48,685 nt of DNA from Nocardia cyriacigeorgica (lineage in GTDB: Bacteria; Actinomycetota; Actinomycetes; Mycobacteriales; Mycobacteriaceae): positions 1 to 48,685 of the forward strand of contig NZ_JAAGVC010000043.1 in assembly GCF_010858045.1 (NCBI RefSeq), in the 5' to 3' direction. Within the stretch, counting starts at the first letter, position 1, and each line of letters starts with the position of its first letter. A program made the position numbers and the translations under genes. Shown here in pieces: positions 34,328-44,200 of the stretch. The notes beneath the pieces were generated by a model. It worked only from the letters and a program-made list of their open reading frames with translations. It was not told where the DNA came from and did not search any database.

Positions 34328-34870
34328 TCAGCGCAGTAGATGGTCGACCACGCGCCGGTAGCGCTCCGGGTCGATCGAGGGCAGGCCGAGCAGGGCGCGC
34401 AGGTAGACCCCGTCGCCGACCAGGCGGATCAGGTCCGCGCGCACCGGATCGTCGATCTCGTCGTCCAGGCCGTCGGACCAGGAGGTCATCATCTCGGCCA
34501 AGGCCTGCTGGACGGCGTCGGCCTCCGGGCCCGCATTGGCGTCGACGGTGCGCATGGTGGCCAGCATCGATCGGTACAGCTCGAGCTCGAGTGCTTCGTC
34601 GGCGGAGTCGGGGTTCGGGATCTGGAGATACCACTGCGCCACCGAACCGCCCGCGGCCACCGAATCTTCCAGCTGGGTGCGGGCGCGTTCGGTGAGCCGC
34701 CGGACCAGTCCCGCGAGCAGGGCGTCCTTGCTCTTGAAGTGGTAGAGCAGCCCGCCCTTCGAGACGCCGGCGGTGGCGGCGACGTTCTCCAGGGTCACCT
34801 GGGACATGCCCTTGTCCAGCACCAGTGTTTCCAGGGCGTCCAGGATGCGGTCGCGGGTGGTGGTTGTCAC
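34328..34870 (-). CDS. TetR-family repressor of the adjacent exporter
   Basis: A 180-residue regulator. The HTH is at about 20-50 (VTLENVAATAGVSKGGLLYHF, followed by KSKDALL), and the C-terminal helical domain (55-180) would bind a ligand. GTG 34870 is preferred over GTG 34879: TATAGT (34883-34878) is a good -10 whose start point falls on 34870, and the 34879 codon would overlap the -10 box itself. It is divergent from the DHA2 exporter at 34959, with two operators in the gap. It probably represses both itself and the exporter and releases DNA when a toxic substrate binds. Confidence 0.9.
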   Translation of the reverse strand: MTTTTRDRILDALETLVLDKGMSQVTLENVAATAGVSKGGLLYHFKSKDALLAGLVRRLTERARTQLEDSVAAGGSVAQWYLQIPNPDSADEALELELYRSMLATMRTVDANAGPEADAVQQALAEMMTSWSDGLDDEIDDPVRADLIRLVGDGVYLRALLGLPSIDPERYRRVVDHLLR

Positions 34871-34877
34871 GGAATTC

Positions 34878-34883
34878 ACTATA
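34878..34883 (-). promoter_or_regulatory. -10 box of the TetR gene
   Basis: TATAGT on the minus strand ends 7 bases before the GTG at 34870. It overlaps the first operator at 34882-34897. Confidence 0.5.
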
Positions 34884-34897
34884 CCGGCTGGACGGTA
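34882..34897. promoter_or_regulatory. TetR operator 1
   Basis: TACCGGCTGGACGGTA is one mismatch from a perfect palindrome and overlaps the repressor gene's -10 box. Confidence 0.75.
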
Positions 34898-34905
34898 ATG
34901 TTCGG

Positions 34906-34911
34906 TACTAT
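34906..34911 (+). promoter_or_regulatory. -10 box of the exporter gene
   Basis: TACTAT on the plus strand predicts transcription starting near 34918, inside operator 2, giving a leader of about 40 bases with a GAGAAGG ribosome site. Confidence 0.45.
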
Positions 34912-34926
34912 ACCGTCTGGACGGTA
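34911..34926. promoter_or_regulatory. TetR operator 2
   Basis: TACCGTCTGGACGGTA has perfect 7-base arms TACCGTC and GACGGTA around TG. Its centre is 29 bases from that of operator 1, and it covers the exporter's transcription start. Confidence 0.8.
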
Positions 34927-34958
34927 AGAATCACGAACGACGGAAGTCGAGAAGGATC

Positions 34959-36494
34959 ATGGACATCACCACCGGGATCGGCCCCGACCTGCGCGACACC
35001 CCACCCCGCGCCACCACCCGGGACTGGATCGGCCTGGCCGTGCTGGCCCTTGCCCTGCTGCTGCTCGCGGTCGACGCGACCGTCCTCGATATCGCGGTGC
35101 CCGCCATCAGCGCCGATCTGGCGCCGAGCACCACCCAGCTGCTGTGGATCATCGACGTCTACTCGTTCGTGCTCGCCGGCCTACTGGTGGTGATGGGCAA
35201 CCTCGGCGACCGGATCGGCCGGCGCAAGCTGCTGCTGATCGGCGCGGCGGGCTTCGGGCTCGCCTCGCTGCTCGCGGCCTGGTCGGTCAGCCCGGAGATG
35301 CTGATCGCCGCTCGCGTACTGCAGGGCATCACCGGCGCGACCCTGATGCCTGCCACCCTCGGCCTGATCCGCGCGATGTTCCTCGACCCGCGTCAGCGCA
35401 CCTTCGCCATCGCGGTCTGGGGTGCCATGGCCGGTGGTGGCGCCGCGGCGGGTCCGCTGCTGGGCGGCTGGCTGCTCGAGCACTACTGGTGGGGTTCGGT
35501 GTTCCTGGCGAACCTGCCGGTGATGCTGGTGTTGGTCGCGCTCGGACCGCTGCTCATCCCGGAATCGAAGGACCCGAACCCGGGCCGCTTCGACATCCCC
35601 AGCGCGGTGCTGTCGATGCTGGCGCTGGTGCCGTTCGTGTACGCGGTCAAGGAATTCGCGGCGCACGGTGTGCGCGCGGTGCCGATGGTCGCCGGTGTGG
35701 TCGGCGTTGTCGCGGGCGTGCTGTTCGTGCGCAGGCAGCGCACCATCGAACAGCCCATGCTCGACCTGCGACTGTTCGCGGTGCCGCAGTTCCGCACGGC
35801 GGTGCTGACCAACCTGCTCGCGGTCTTCGCGCTGGCCGGCGTGCTGTTCTTCGGCTCGCAGTACCTGCAACTGGTGCTCGGCCGCTCGCCGATGCAGGCG
35901 GGATTGCTGCTCCTGCCGGGGCTCGCGGCAAGCGTCGTCGGCTCGCTGCTGGCCGCCGTACTCGTGCAGCGCTGGCGGCCGACCGCGGTGCTCGGTGGAT
36001 CACTGGCCGTGGCGGCGGTCGGTGCGGCGCTGTTCTGCTGGCTGACCGCCGACGCCGCGACCGGGATCGTGCCGTTCGTGCTCGGCTTCGGCCTGATCGG
36101 CACCGGCGTCGGCATCGCGCTGACGGTGTCGTCGGATCTGGTGGTCAGCTCGGCTCCGGTCGAGCGGGCCGGTGCGGCGGCGGCGATTTCCGAGACCGCC
36201 TACGAAACCGGTATCGCGCTCGGTGTGGCGCTGCTCGGCAGTGCGGTGATGGCGGTGTTCCGCAATGGGCTCGACCTGGCGGAGCTGCCGTCGGAGGCGT
36301 CCGGCGCGGCCGCCGAATCGCTGGGCGGTGCGGCGGAACTGGCGCGGCAGCTACCGGAGGCGGCCGGCTCGGCGCTGCTGACGTCGGCACACGAATCGTT
36401 CGTCACCGGCATTCACCTGGCCTCGGTCGGCATCGCGGGCATCCTGCTGGTGGCGGCGGTACTTGCGTTCCGCTCGCGGGCCGCGCGGAGCTGA
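34959..36494 (+). CDS. DHA2-family multidrug MFS exporter
   Basis: A 511-residue, 14-helix major-facilitator drug:proton antiporter, like mycobacterial LfrA and QacA. The first helix has the DHA2 motif DATVLDIAVPAISADL, motif A is GNLGDRIGRRKLL, and motif C lies in AMAGGGAAAGPLLGGWLLEHYWW. It would export amphipathic cations or drugs. ATG 34959 is preceded by GAGAAGG. The gene is divergent from its probable TetR repressor and converges on the adenylate-cyclase gene 67 bases downstream; no terminator is evident there. Confidence 0.94.
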   Translation: MDITTGIGPDLRDTPPRATTRDWIGLAVLALALLLLAVDATVLDIAVPAISADLAPSTTQLLWIIDVYSFVLAGLLVVMGNLGDRIGRRKLLLIGAAGFGLASLLAAWSVSPEMLIAARVLQGITGATLMPATLGLIRAMFLDPRQRTFAIAVWGAMAGGGAAAGPLLGGWLLEHYWWGSVFLANLPVMLVLVALGPLLIPESKDPNPGRFDIPSAVLSMLALVPFVYAVKEFAAHGVRAVPMVAGVVGVVAGVLFVRRQRTIEQPMLDLRLFAVPQFRTAVLTNLLAVFALAGVLFFGSQYLQLVLGRSPMQAGLLLLPGLAASVVGSLLAAVLVQRWRPTAVLGGSLAVAAVGAALFCWLTADAATGIVPFVLGFGLIGTGVGIALTVSSDLVVSSAPVERAGAAAAISETAYETGIALGVALLGSAVMAVFRNGLDLAELPSEASGAAAESLGGAAELARQLPEAAGSALLTSAHESFVTGIHLASVGIAGILLVAAVLAFRSRAARS

Positions 36495-36561
36495 CGGGGG
36501 AGTCGTCGCGCTGAACCGCTCATCGGGTGACGTGGTGAGCGTCCTGTCCGACCGGTCGCGC

Positions 36562-38130
36562 TCACTTCGTCCGGGGCCGGGCGAGTTCGGTGCGCTGAGT
36601 ACGGCCGCGCAACGTCACCGACTCGCCCAGCTTCCACTGCGCTGCCTCCTCGGCATCGGCGGAGGCGACGGTGGATGCCGAACTCAGCAGCAGCCCCGGA
36701 TCCTGTTTGGCCAGCTCGCACAGGCGCGCGGCCTCGTTCACCGCATCGCCGATGACGGTGAACTCATAGCGCTGATGCGCGCCCACATTGCCTGCGACCA
36801 CCCGCCCCGCGGCCACCCCGATGGCGGCGGAGAAGTCGGAGGAGTGCGCGTCGAGCCGGACGCGGATGGCGCGAGCACACGCCAGGGCCGAGCCCGCCGC
36901 ATCGGGCAGCGGTGCCGGGGCGCCGAAAATCGCCAGCGCCGCATCACCTTCGAATTTGTTGACCAGCCCGCCGTGGCGTTCCACCTCGTCGACCACGATG
37001 GCGAAGAATTCGTTGAGGATGGCGACGATCTCGGCGGCGGGGCGGGTCGCGGTCAGGGTGGTGGAACCGATGATGTCGATGAACAGCGCCGCCGCCTCGC
37101 ACTCCTGGCCACCCAATTGCGGATTGCTGCCGATGGCGGCGACCGCGACCTCGTGGCCGACGTGCCTGCCGAACAGGTCGCGGATCTGTTCACGTTCCCG
37201 CAGCCCGTGCACCATCCGGTTGAATCCGCTTTGCAGCTCGCCCAATTCGGTGCCGTCGTAGACGGTGACCGCCACATTCAGGTCGCCGCCCTCCACCTGC
37301 CGCAGCGCCCGGCGCACCCCGCGGATCGGCGCCACCGTCGCGGCCGAGGCCTGCATCATCAACAGCATCCCGAATATCAAAGTGGCGCCGCCGAGGGTCA
37401 GTACGCAGACCGCCATGCGTTCGGTGCTGACGTCGAAACCGGTCAGCGACAACAGCGCCACCACCATCGACAGCGCCACCGGGACGGCCGAACCGAGCAA
37501 CCACATCAGCATGGTCCGCCCGAAGACGCCGATGCTGTGGATGACCTGCCCCGGAGCGGCGTCGAGCACCCGCGCCGTCACCGAACGCAACGCGAACTCC
37601 GCGATCAGATAGCTGTTGGCGCACACCACGATCGCGCTGAACCCGATGCCGAGCACGATCTTCGGGATCAATGCCGGATCGGCGAGCCCGTAGAGCAGGC
37701 TCAGCACCACGGCACCGCCGAACCACAGCCATGCCTGCTGGCGCACCAACCGCCGCGGCACCCGCACGGCCGCGCGCTGTTCGGCCTCGGTGGGCACATG
37801 TTCGGGATCGGTCGCCCAGCGCAATGTCCGCAGCCCCGATACCGTTCCCCACAGCAGGCCGACGACCACCGCCAGCACCGCATACAGCGGCGCGGCGATC
37901 GCATTGAGCGGCAGCAGCCGCAGGGTGAAGATGGTCGGCCCCGGCAGCACGAACCCGATCAGCACGATCGCCACCGCGATCCCGATCAGGTTGGCCCCGA
38001 TCAAGGGAATCGTCAGTAGCAGCTGAATCCGCACCCGCCGGATCCCGGACTTCTCATCTGCGGGCCCGAGCAGTCGCGAACCCCACGGTTTGGAACCGAA
38101 GGCTTCGGGCGTGAGCTGGCTATCGGGCAT
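36562..38130 (-). CDS. membrane class III adenylate/guanylate cyclase (6TM-HAMP)
   Basis: A 522-residue protein with six N-terminal helices (about 40-275), a HAMP domain (about 275-330; PIRGVRRALRQVEGGDLNVAV) and a cyclase homology domain (about 345-515). Cyclase residues seen include the metal-binding Asp pair (ALFIDIIGSTTL near 350 and the KFEGDAALAIFG Lys/Asp segment near 393) and the GDAVNEAARL Asn/Arg pair near 460, so it looks active. Domain order matches Rv3645-type mycobacterial cyclases (from memory). It makes cAMP for membrane or fatty-acid signalling. ATG 38130 follows TACGCT by 7 bases (leaderless). Confidence 0.92.
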   Translation of the reverse strand: MPDSQLTPEAFGSKPWGSRLLGPADEKSGIRRVRIQLLLTIPLIGANLIGIAVAIVLIGFVLPGPTIFTLRLLPLNAIAAPLYAVLAVVVGLLWGTVSGLRTLRWATDPEHVPTEAEQRAAVRVPRRLVRQQAWLWFGGAVVLSLLYGLADPALIPKIVLGIGFSAIVVCANSYLIAEFALRSVTARVLDAAPGQVIHSIGVFGRTMLMWLLGSAVPVALSMVVALLSLTGFDVSTERMAVCVLTLGGATLIFGMLLMMQASAATVAPIRGVRRALRQVEGGDLNVAVTVYDGTELGELQSGFNRMVHGLREREQIRDLFGRHVGHEVAVAAIGSNPQLGGQECEAAALFIDIIGSTTLTATRPAAEIVAILNEFFAIVVDEVERHGGLVNKFEGDAALAIFGAPAPLPDAAGSALACARAIRVRLDAHSSDFSAAIGVAAGRVVAGNVGAHQRYEFTVIGDAVNEAARLCELAKQDPGLLLSSASTVASADAEEAAQWKLGESVTLRGRTQRTELARPRTK

Positions 38131-38137
38131 GGTTGGC

Positions 38138-38143
38138 AGCGTA
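38138..38143 (-). promoter_or_regulatory. -10 box of the cyclase gene
   Basis: TACGCT on the minus strand (38143-38138) ends 7 bases before the ATG at 38130. No ribosome site lies between them. Confidence 0.5.
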
Positions 38144-38344
38144 TGCGCTGGTGCGCGCCCGCCAGGCCGGTCGGCGCCGTCGGCGGTGAGACCGGACAAG
38201 CGCGCCCCCGTCCCGTTGTGAACCGCCCCGGATCCGCCCGATGAACCGCGCCGCCGCTGCCGGGCTCTCATAGTTCGCCCCCGAGGCCACCGTCGGTTCG
38301 GGCGTGTGCTCGCGGCCACGGCTCGGGTCCGGGGCGGACGGTGC

Positions 38345-40210
38345 TCAGCGACCGGGCGGCAGTTCACGCGGGCCCGACGGGCCGGGCAGCTCCGGGCTCT
38401 GTCGGCCGGGCAGTTCATCGTGAGTGGCCGACGGCAGCCCGTACCCGGAGGCCGAGGCCTGCGGCAGTGCCGAATAGCGCGGATCGGTGGAGTAGCGGGG
38501 GTCGGTGGTCGGGTAGTAGTGCGGCACCTGGGGGTCGACGGCCGCGGCGGCGATGCGCTGAGCGTGCCAGTACTCCGGCGTGCCCGGCGTCAGCTGGTAC
38601 CCGGGCGGCACCTGGTAGCCCACCTGCGGGGCGGCTTGGGCGGCCGAGTCTTCGGAGTCGACGGTGACCTTGCGGGTGCGGCGCAGCGTGAAGGTGATCT
38701 CCTCGACCTCTTCGAACGCCTGGCGCGCGGTACGCAGCGGATGGGTCGCCGTATCGATGGCGTTGGCGACGAAGGAGGGGACCAGCGGGCGGATCCAGCG
38801 GGCGGCGGTGTCGGTGAACGGCACCTGACCGATCAGCGGCAACTCCAGTCCGCCACCCGCACCGGAGCGTTCGGACCGGTCGGGCGCTGCCGCCGGCACC
38901 GCGGGGGCGAGGGGGCCCGGTGCCGGGGCGATCGCGTTCGCGCCGACCGGGGCGGGCAGATTCGTCGGGCTGGCGATCCCGTCGTGCGACACGGTGGGGT
39001 CCTTTCGGTCGGCGGCCGGAGTTCCGGCCGGTAGTTCGGCGGTCGCGCCCGCGCCGACGGCCCGGCGCGGGGGTTCGGTGATGCCGATCTCCAGGCCGCC
39101 GATGGCGGCGATGACGCGGGTGCGCTGGCGTTCCCGGTCGATGGCGGTATCGGCCTCGACGGCCAGCCGGGCGGCGGTGAGCTGTTGATCGGCGCGCAAC
39201 CGCTCGGCCTCGGTGCGCACTTCGGCTCGCTTCACCGCGATGGCGGCATCGGCGGTCCGCTCGGCCCGGTCCCGGATGGTGTCGGCGGCCAGCCGCCGGT
39301 CCTGCGCGGTTTCCCCGCGCCAGCGTCGCAGGATCAGCGGCAGCAGTGCGAGCAGCACGAACGCGGTCACCGTCAGCAGCCGCAGCAGCAGGGCGCCGGC
39401 GTGGGCGGTGGTGTGGTCGTGCATGGCGACCCAGCGCGCGCCGAGTCCACGGTCGGCGGCGGCGAGGGCGGCGGTCTCGGCGGCGTCGACGCGCACCTGC
39501 GCATCGGTGACGGCCTGGTCGAGTGGTGCGATCCGGTCCAGCGCGGCGGCGTGCTGGGCGCGGGCGTCGGCGAGCATGTCTTCGGCGGTCTGTGATTCCG
39601 GTCCGCGCCCGGGGACGCCGGTGATCCGGGTCTGCGGGCATTCCGGGGTGGGGTTGTATTCGCAGCGCGCGGTGATGAGGGCCTTGTCGATATCGGCCTG
39701 CGCCTGCGCGATCGTCTGGTTCAGGTTGGAACGGTCGGTGCGGGCCCGGTCGAGATCGGCGCGGGCATCGCGCACGGACGGCGTCGAGGCCGCCGCGGCG
39801 GCACCGCGTTCATCGAGCAGCCGGTCGATGGTGCCGCCGAACAGCAGGGTCGAGGCCAGTTCCGCCAGCAGCACCCCGGTCAGGGCGGCCACGACCACCC
39901 GCCCGATCGAACCGCGCCGGTCGCCGGTCTCGCCGTCGCGGCGCAGCACGGTTTCCGGGTCGACCGTGGCCAGCGCCTTGCCGACGGTGCCCGCCAGCAG
40001 CACGACGATCACCGCCGCCGCGATCACACCGAAGGCAGGCCATCCCGAAGCCGCACCCGCCGCACCGGTGACCGCTCCCGCGACCACCGCGAACAGCACG
40101 ACCACCGCGCCGGTGAGCGCGTATGCACTGTGTTCTCGGCTGTCGTCGATATCAGGCCGGGCGCCGGCCCTGTCCCCGCCGAGCCAGGTGAGCATGCCGA
40201 TGACGGTCAT
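38345..40210 (-). CDS. DUF4407-domain membrane protein
   Basis: A 621-residue protein. Two to three helices lie near the N-terminus (about 30-80 and 105-130), then a long external coiled-coil-prone segment (RADLDRARTDRSNLNQTIAQA onward) with a Cys pair (CEYNPTPEC), then another helix (about 278-300, LLLRLLTVTAFVLLALLPLIL) and a long cytoplasmic part of Arg/Ala helices and a Pro/Tyr-rich tail. This matches the DUF4407 arrangement; its role is unknown. ATG 40210 has GGGAAT upstream; ATG 40195 is an alternative. A palindrome at 40331-40345 lies in its upstream region. Confidence 0.82.
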   Translation of the reverse strand: MTVIGMLTWLGGDRAGARPDIDDSREHSAYALTGAVVVLFAVVAGAVTGAAGAASGWPAFGVIAAAVIVVLLAGTVGKALATVDPETVLRRDGETGDRRGSIGRVVVAALTGVLLAELASTLLFGGTIDRLLDERGAAAAASTPSVRDARADLDRARTDRSNLNQTIAQAQADIDKALITARCEYNPTPECPQTRITGVPGRGPESQTAEDMLADARAQHAAALDRIAPLDQAVTDAQVRVDAAETAALAAADRGLGARWVAMHDHTTAHAGALLLRLLTVTAFVLLALLPLILRRWRGETAQDRRLAADTIRDRAERTADAAIAVKRAEVRTEAERLRADQQLTAARLAVEADTAIDRERQRTRVIAAIGGLEIGITEPPRRAVGAGATAELPAGTPAADRKDPTVSHDGIASPTNLPAPVGANAIAPAPGPLAPAVPAAAPDRSERSGAGGGLELPLIGQVPFTDTAARWIRPLVPSFVANAIDTATHPLRTARQAFEEVEEITFTLRRTRKVTVDSEDSAAQAAPQVGYQVPPGYQLTPGTPEYWHAQRIAAAAVDPQVPHYYPTTDPRYSTDPRYSALPQASASGYGLPSATHDELPGRQSPELPGPSGPRELPPGR

Positions 40211-40330
40211 GGGATTCCCACATCCTCTATGTCCGAGTCCTTGTCGCGCTCGGCCCCGATGTTCGCGCGCAGCTCGCTTCTCGACTGCCACGGCGATCGC
40301 CCGCGCGTGGCGAAAGTGTCACGGATTCGT

Positions 40331-40345
40331 TGTCACAGCGTGACA
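40331..40345. promoter_or_regulatory. palindrome upstream of the DUF4407 gene
   Basis: TGTCAC-agc-GTGACA is a perfect inverted repeat, with another TGTCAC half-site at 40317-40322. It lies about 120 bases before the DUF4407 start. The binding factor is not known. Confidence 0.35.
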
Positions 40346-40850
40346 GGCGATCTGCCGATCCACCGAGCGCGGAGCGGGTGATGTGGTCAGCCTCACAGCC
40401 GGCGTCGATGTCGCCGGCGGCGGAGATCGGCGGGGCGGACCGCCGCGCGCGCGGATCCGATGCCGCAGGTAGCGCCCTATGTGCCGAAGACCGCGCTGCC
40501 GCAACGAGATCCGGACCGGCGTCACACGCGGCCGAGACCACGATCAGATGTGTCGAAGACCACTCGGGCGCCGTTTGCTGCAAGTGTGCTGAAGCGCACA
40601 TCGGGTAAAACAGGCCGGACGGTCGGATCATGTTCTGTGCTCGTCACAACGCTGTCGGAAATATCTCATCGGCCCGCGCAATGGTTAGCCGCACCACGAA
40701 TGGTTTGTCCGGCTCCGGCGCGGGGAAATCTGCTTCGATGCAGGTGAAAGCGGGTGTTCGAGCGCAATGGCGCGCTCGGTCACCCTCCGGGAAGCCCCCT
40801 GACAACCCCCTCCGACCTGCACGGAACGGGATCGATCAGTGCCCGGATGC
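40346..40850. other. gene-free stretch before the gltB leader
   Basis: About 500 bases with no supportable gene on either strand; local GC repeats such as GCCGGCgtcgatgtcGCCGGC exist but suggest nothing specific. It joins the DUF4407 upstream region to the gltB promoter region. Confidence 0.4.
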
Positions 40851-40855
40851 TGCTT

Positions 40856-40861
40856 TACACT
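40856..40861 (+). promoter_or_regulatory. -10 box of the distal gltBD promoter
   Basis: TACACT fits the -10 consensus and is followed by a G-rich start region; the transcript would begin near 40868, about 420 bases before gltB. A -35 is unclear. Confidence 0.45.
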
Positions 40862-40889
40862 GGACGACGCGCACACGTGGAGGACCTGA

Positions 40890-40907
40890 ATGAAGAAGCC
40901 CAGCTAG
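40890..40907 (+). CDS. five-codon leader ORF (MKKPS) upstream of gltB
   Basis: ATG AAG AAG CCC AGC TAG is preceded by GGAGGA (40879-40884) with 5 bases spacing, a textbook ribosome site 20 bases after the predicted transcription start. It would encode Met-Lys-Lys-Pro-Ser. Too short for a stable protein, it may be a regulatory uORF whose translation affects the folding downstream. I do not know a published counterpart. The reading is sequence-based; the function is inferred. Confidence 0.35.
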   Translation: MKKPS

Positions 40908-40970
40908 ACCTGGTTATTAGCGAAACCTAAGTTGGTTGGGCTCGGGACCTGACTTATCGTTTGCTCTTAC

Positions 40971-41084
40971 GCCGAACACAGAATGTTCGGTGCCCGAACG
41001 CCCGTACAGGCACCCTGACCCGGTGCCGAGCGTAGCGGGCACAACCCCGCGCGGCGGTAAGGAACACGTAAGCGTTCCGTTACC
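40971..41084 (+). promoter_or_regulatory. structured gltBD leader with alternative hairpins
   Basis: The segment contains CCGAACA/TGTTCGG (40972-40978 and 40984-40990), then GGCACC (41009-41014), which can pair with either GGTGCC at 40989-40994 or GGTGCC at 41022-41027, so the two folds exclude each other, and then GGTAAGGAAC/GTTCCgTTACC (41056-41065 and 41074-41084, one bulge). A further GGCCGTC/GACGGCC hairpin lies at 41234-41250 just before gltB. The layout is like an attenuator or riboswitch-type switch. No known family is recognised. Confidence 0.45.
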
Positions 41085-41288
41085 ACCGAGCACCCCTACT
41101 GCATAACAGGAGCGGGTGGACAACTAGAGACGTGACTGCACCCAGCGGCGAGCGCCGCGAATCGGATACAGGGAACCATCAGCGCGGCTGGCTTCCCGAA
41201 GGTACCGGCGCAGTCTTGACGGAGGCGTTCGACAGGCCGTCTTCGACGGCCGCCCGAATCGAGGGCCGACTTTCTTGAAGGCAGAGGC

Positions 41289-44200
41289 ATGACGCAACTT
41301 CCTGGCCACAGGTCACCTGGACCCATCGGTCTCTACGACCCGGCGAACGAGCACGACGCGTGTGGCGTCGCCTTCGTCGTGGACATGCACGGCCGCCGCA
41401 GCCGTGACATCGTCGACAAGGCCATCACCGCCTTGTTGAACCTGGAGCACCGTGGTGCCGCGGGCGCCGAGCCCAACAGTGGTGACGGCGCAGGCATCCT
41501 GATCCAGGTGCCGGACCGGTTCTTCCGTGCCGTGGTCGACTTCGAGCTGCCGCCGGAGGGCTCCTACGCCACCGGTATCGCCTTCCTGCCGCAGGCCCGT
41601 CGCGAAGCCGCCGTCGCCGCGTACGGCGTGGACAAGATCGTCAAGGAAGAGGGCCTCGCCGTCCTCGGCTGGCGTGAGGTGCCGATCGACGAGTCCTCGC
41701 TCGGCGCACTCTCGCGCGATGCCATGCCGACCTTCCGGCAGATCTTCATCGGTTCCCCCGCCGACGGCGAGCAGCTGTCCGGGATGGACCTGGAGCGTCG
41801 TGCCTACGTCATCCGCAAGCGGGTCGAGCGCGAGCTCGGCAAGTCCGGCGCCGGTGAGGGCGCGGTCGGCCGCGAGTCGGTGTACTTCCCGAGCCTGTCC
41901 GGGCAGACCTTCGTCTACAAGGGCATGTTCACCACCCCGCAGCTGCGGGCGTTCTACCTCGACCTGCAGGACGACCGGGTGGAGTCGGCGCTCGGCATCG
42001 TGCACTCGCGCTTCTCCACCAACACCTTCCCGTCCTGGCCGCTGGCCCACCCGTTCCGCCGGGTCGCGCACAACGGTGAGATCAACACCGTCAGCGGTAA
42101 CGAGAACTGGATGCGCGCGCGTGAGGCGCTGCTGCGCTCCGATGTCTTCGGCACCGACTCCGCGGGCAAGAACCGGCTGGAGAAGATCTTCCCGGTCTGC
42201 ACCCCCGGCGCCAGCGACACCGCCCGCTTCGACGAGGTGCTCGAGCTGCTGCACCTGGGCGGTCGCAGCCTGCCGCACGCGGTGCTGATGATGATTCCCG
42301 AGGCCTGGGAACGCAACGAGACCATGGACGCGAAGCGACGCGCGTTCTACGAGTACCACTCGATGCTGATGGAGCCGTGGGACGGCCCGGCATCGGTGTG
42401 CTTCTCCGACGGCACCGTCATCGGTGCGGTGCTCGACCGCAACGGCCTGCGCCCCAGCCGCATCTGGGTCACCGACGACGGCCTCGTCGTCATGGCCTCC
42501 GAGGTCGGCGTGCTCGACATCGATCCGGCCAAGGTGATCAAGAAGGTCCGCCTGCAGCCCGGCCGCATGTTCCTGGTCGACACCGCGCAGGGCCGCATCG
42601 TCGGCGACGACGAGCTCAAGGATCAGCTCGCCTCCGAGCACCCGTACCAGGAATGGCTGGACGCGGGCGTGAGCCGGCTGGCCGATCTGCCCGACCGCCC
42701 GCACGTGCACATGTCGCACGACCGGGTGCTGATCCGGCAGCAGATCTTCGGCTACACCACCGAGGAACTGAACCTGCTGATCGCGCCGATGGCCAAGACC
42801 GGCGGTGAGGCGCTCGGTTCGATGGGCACCGACACCCCGATCGCGGTGCTGTCGAGCCGGTCGCGGCTGCTGTTCGACTACTTCTCCCAGCTGTTCGCGC
42901 AGGTCACCAACCCGCCGCTGGACGCGATCCGGGAAGAGGTGGTCACCAGCCTCAAGCGCAATATCGGTCCAGAGGCCGACCTGCTGCATCCGAGCCCGGA
43001 ATCCTGTAAGCAGATCGCCATCGAGCAGCCGATCCTGGACAACGACGAGCTGGCCAAGCTCGTGCACATCAACGACGACGGCTCGCACCCCGATCTGCGT
43101 TCGGTGGTCGTGCGCGGCCTGTACCCGGTCGCCGAGGGTGGCGAGGGTCTGCGCAGGGCGCTGGCCGCCATCAACACCCAGGTCTCGGCCGCCATCGACG
43201 GCGGCGCCCGCATCATCGTGCTGTCCGACCGTGAGTCCAACGAGAAGCTGGCGCCGATCCCGTCGCTGCTGCTCACCTCCTCGGTGCATCACCATCTGGT
43301 CCGCGAGCGCACCCGCACCATGGTCGGGCTGGTCGTCGAGGCCGGTGACGCCCGCGAGGTGCACCACATGGCGATGCTCGTCGGCTTCGGCGCGGCGGCC
43401 ATCAACCCGTACATGGCCTTCGAGTCCATCGAGGACATGATGGAGCGCGGCGCTCTGGAGCTGCCGGGCAGCACCGGCGATCACGCCGCCGATTTCCGCA
43501 AGGCCGTGGCCAACTACAACAAGGCCGCGAGCAAGGGTGTGCTGAAGGTGATGTCCAAGATGGGCATCTCCACCCTGGCCTCCTACAACGGCGCCCAGCT
43601 GTTCCAGGTGATCGGCCTGGATCAGGGCCTGGTCGACGAGTACTTCACCGGTCTGCGCTCGCACCTGGGCGGTATCGGCCTCGACGACATCGCCGACGAG
43701 GTCGCGGCCAGGCACCGGATCGCGTTCCTGGAGAACCGCACCGAGCGCGCGCACCGCGAGCTCGAGGTCGGCGGTGAATACCAGTGGCGGCGCGAGGGCG
43801 AGTACCACCTGTTCAACCCGGACACCGTGTTCAAGCTGCAGCACTCCACCCGCACCGGGCAGTACTCGATCTTCAAGGAGTACACCAAGCTGGTCGACGA
43901 CCAGTCCGAGCGGCTGGCCTCGCTGCGCGGCCTGTTCAAGTTCAAGTCCGGTGAGCGCGCGCCGATCTCGATCGACGAGGTCGAGCCCGCCAGCGAGATC
44001 GTCAAGCGGTTCTCCACCGGTGCGATGAGCTACGGCTCCATCTCCGCCGAATCGCACGAGACCCTCGCCATCGCGATGAACCGGCTCGGTGGACGCTCCA
44101 ACTCCGGTGAGGGCGGCGAGCATCCGGCTCGGTTCGAGGTCGAGGAGAACGGCGACTGGCGCCGCAGCGCGATCAAGCAGGTGGCCTCGGGTCGTTTCGG

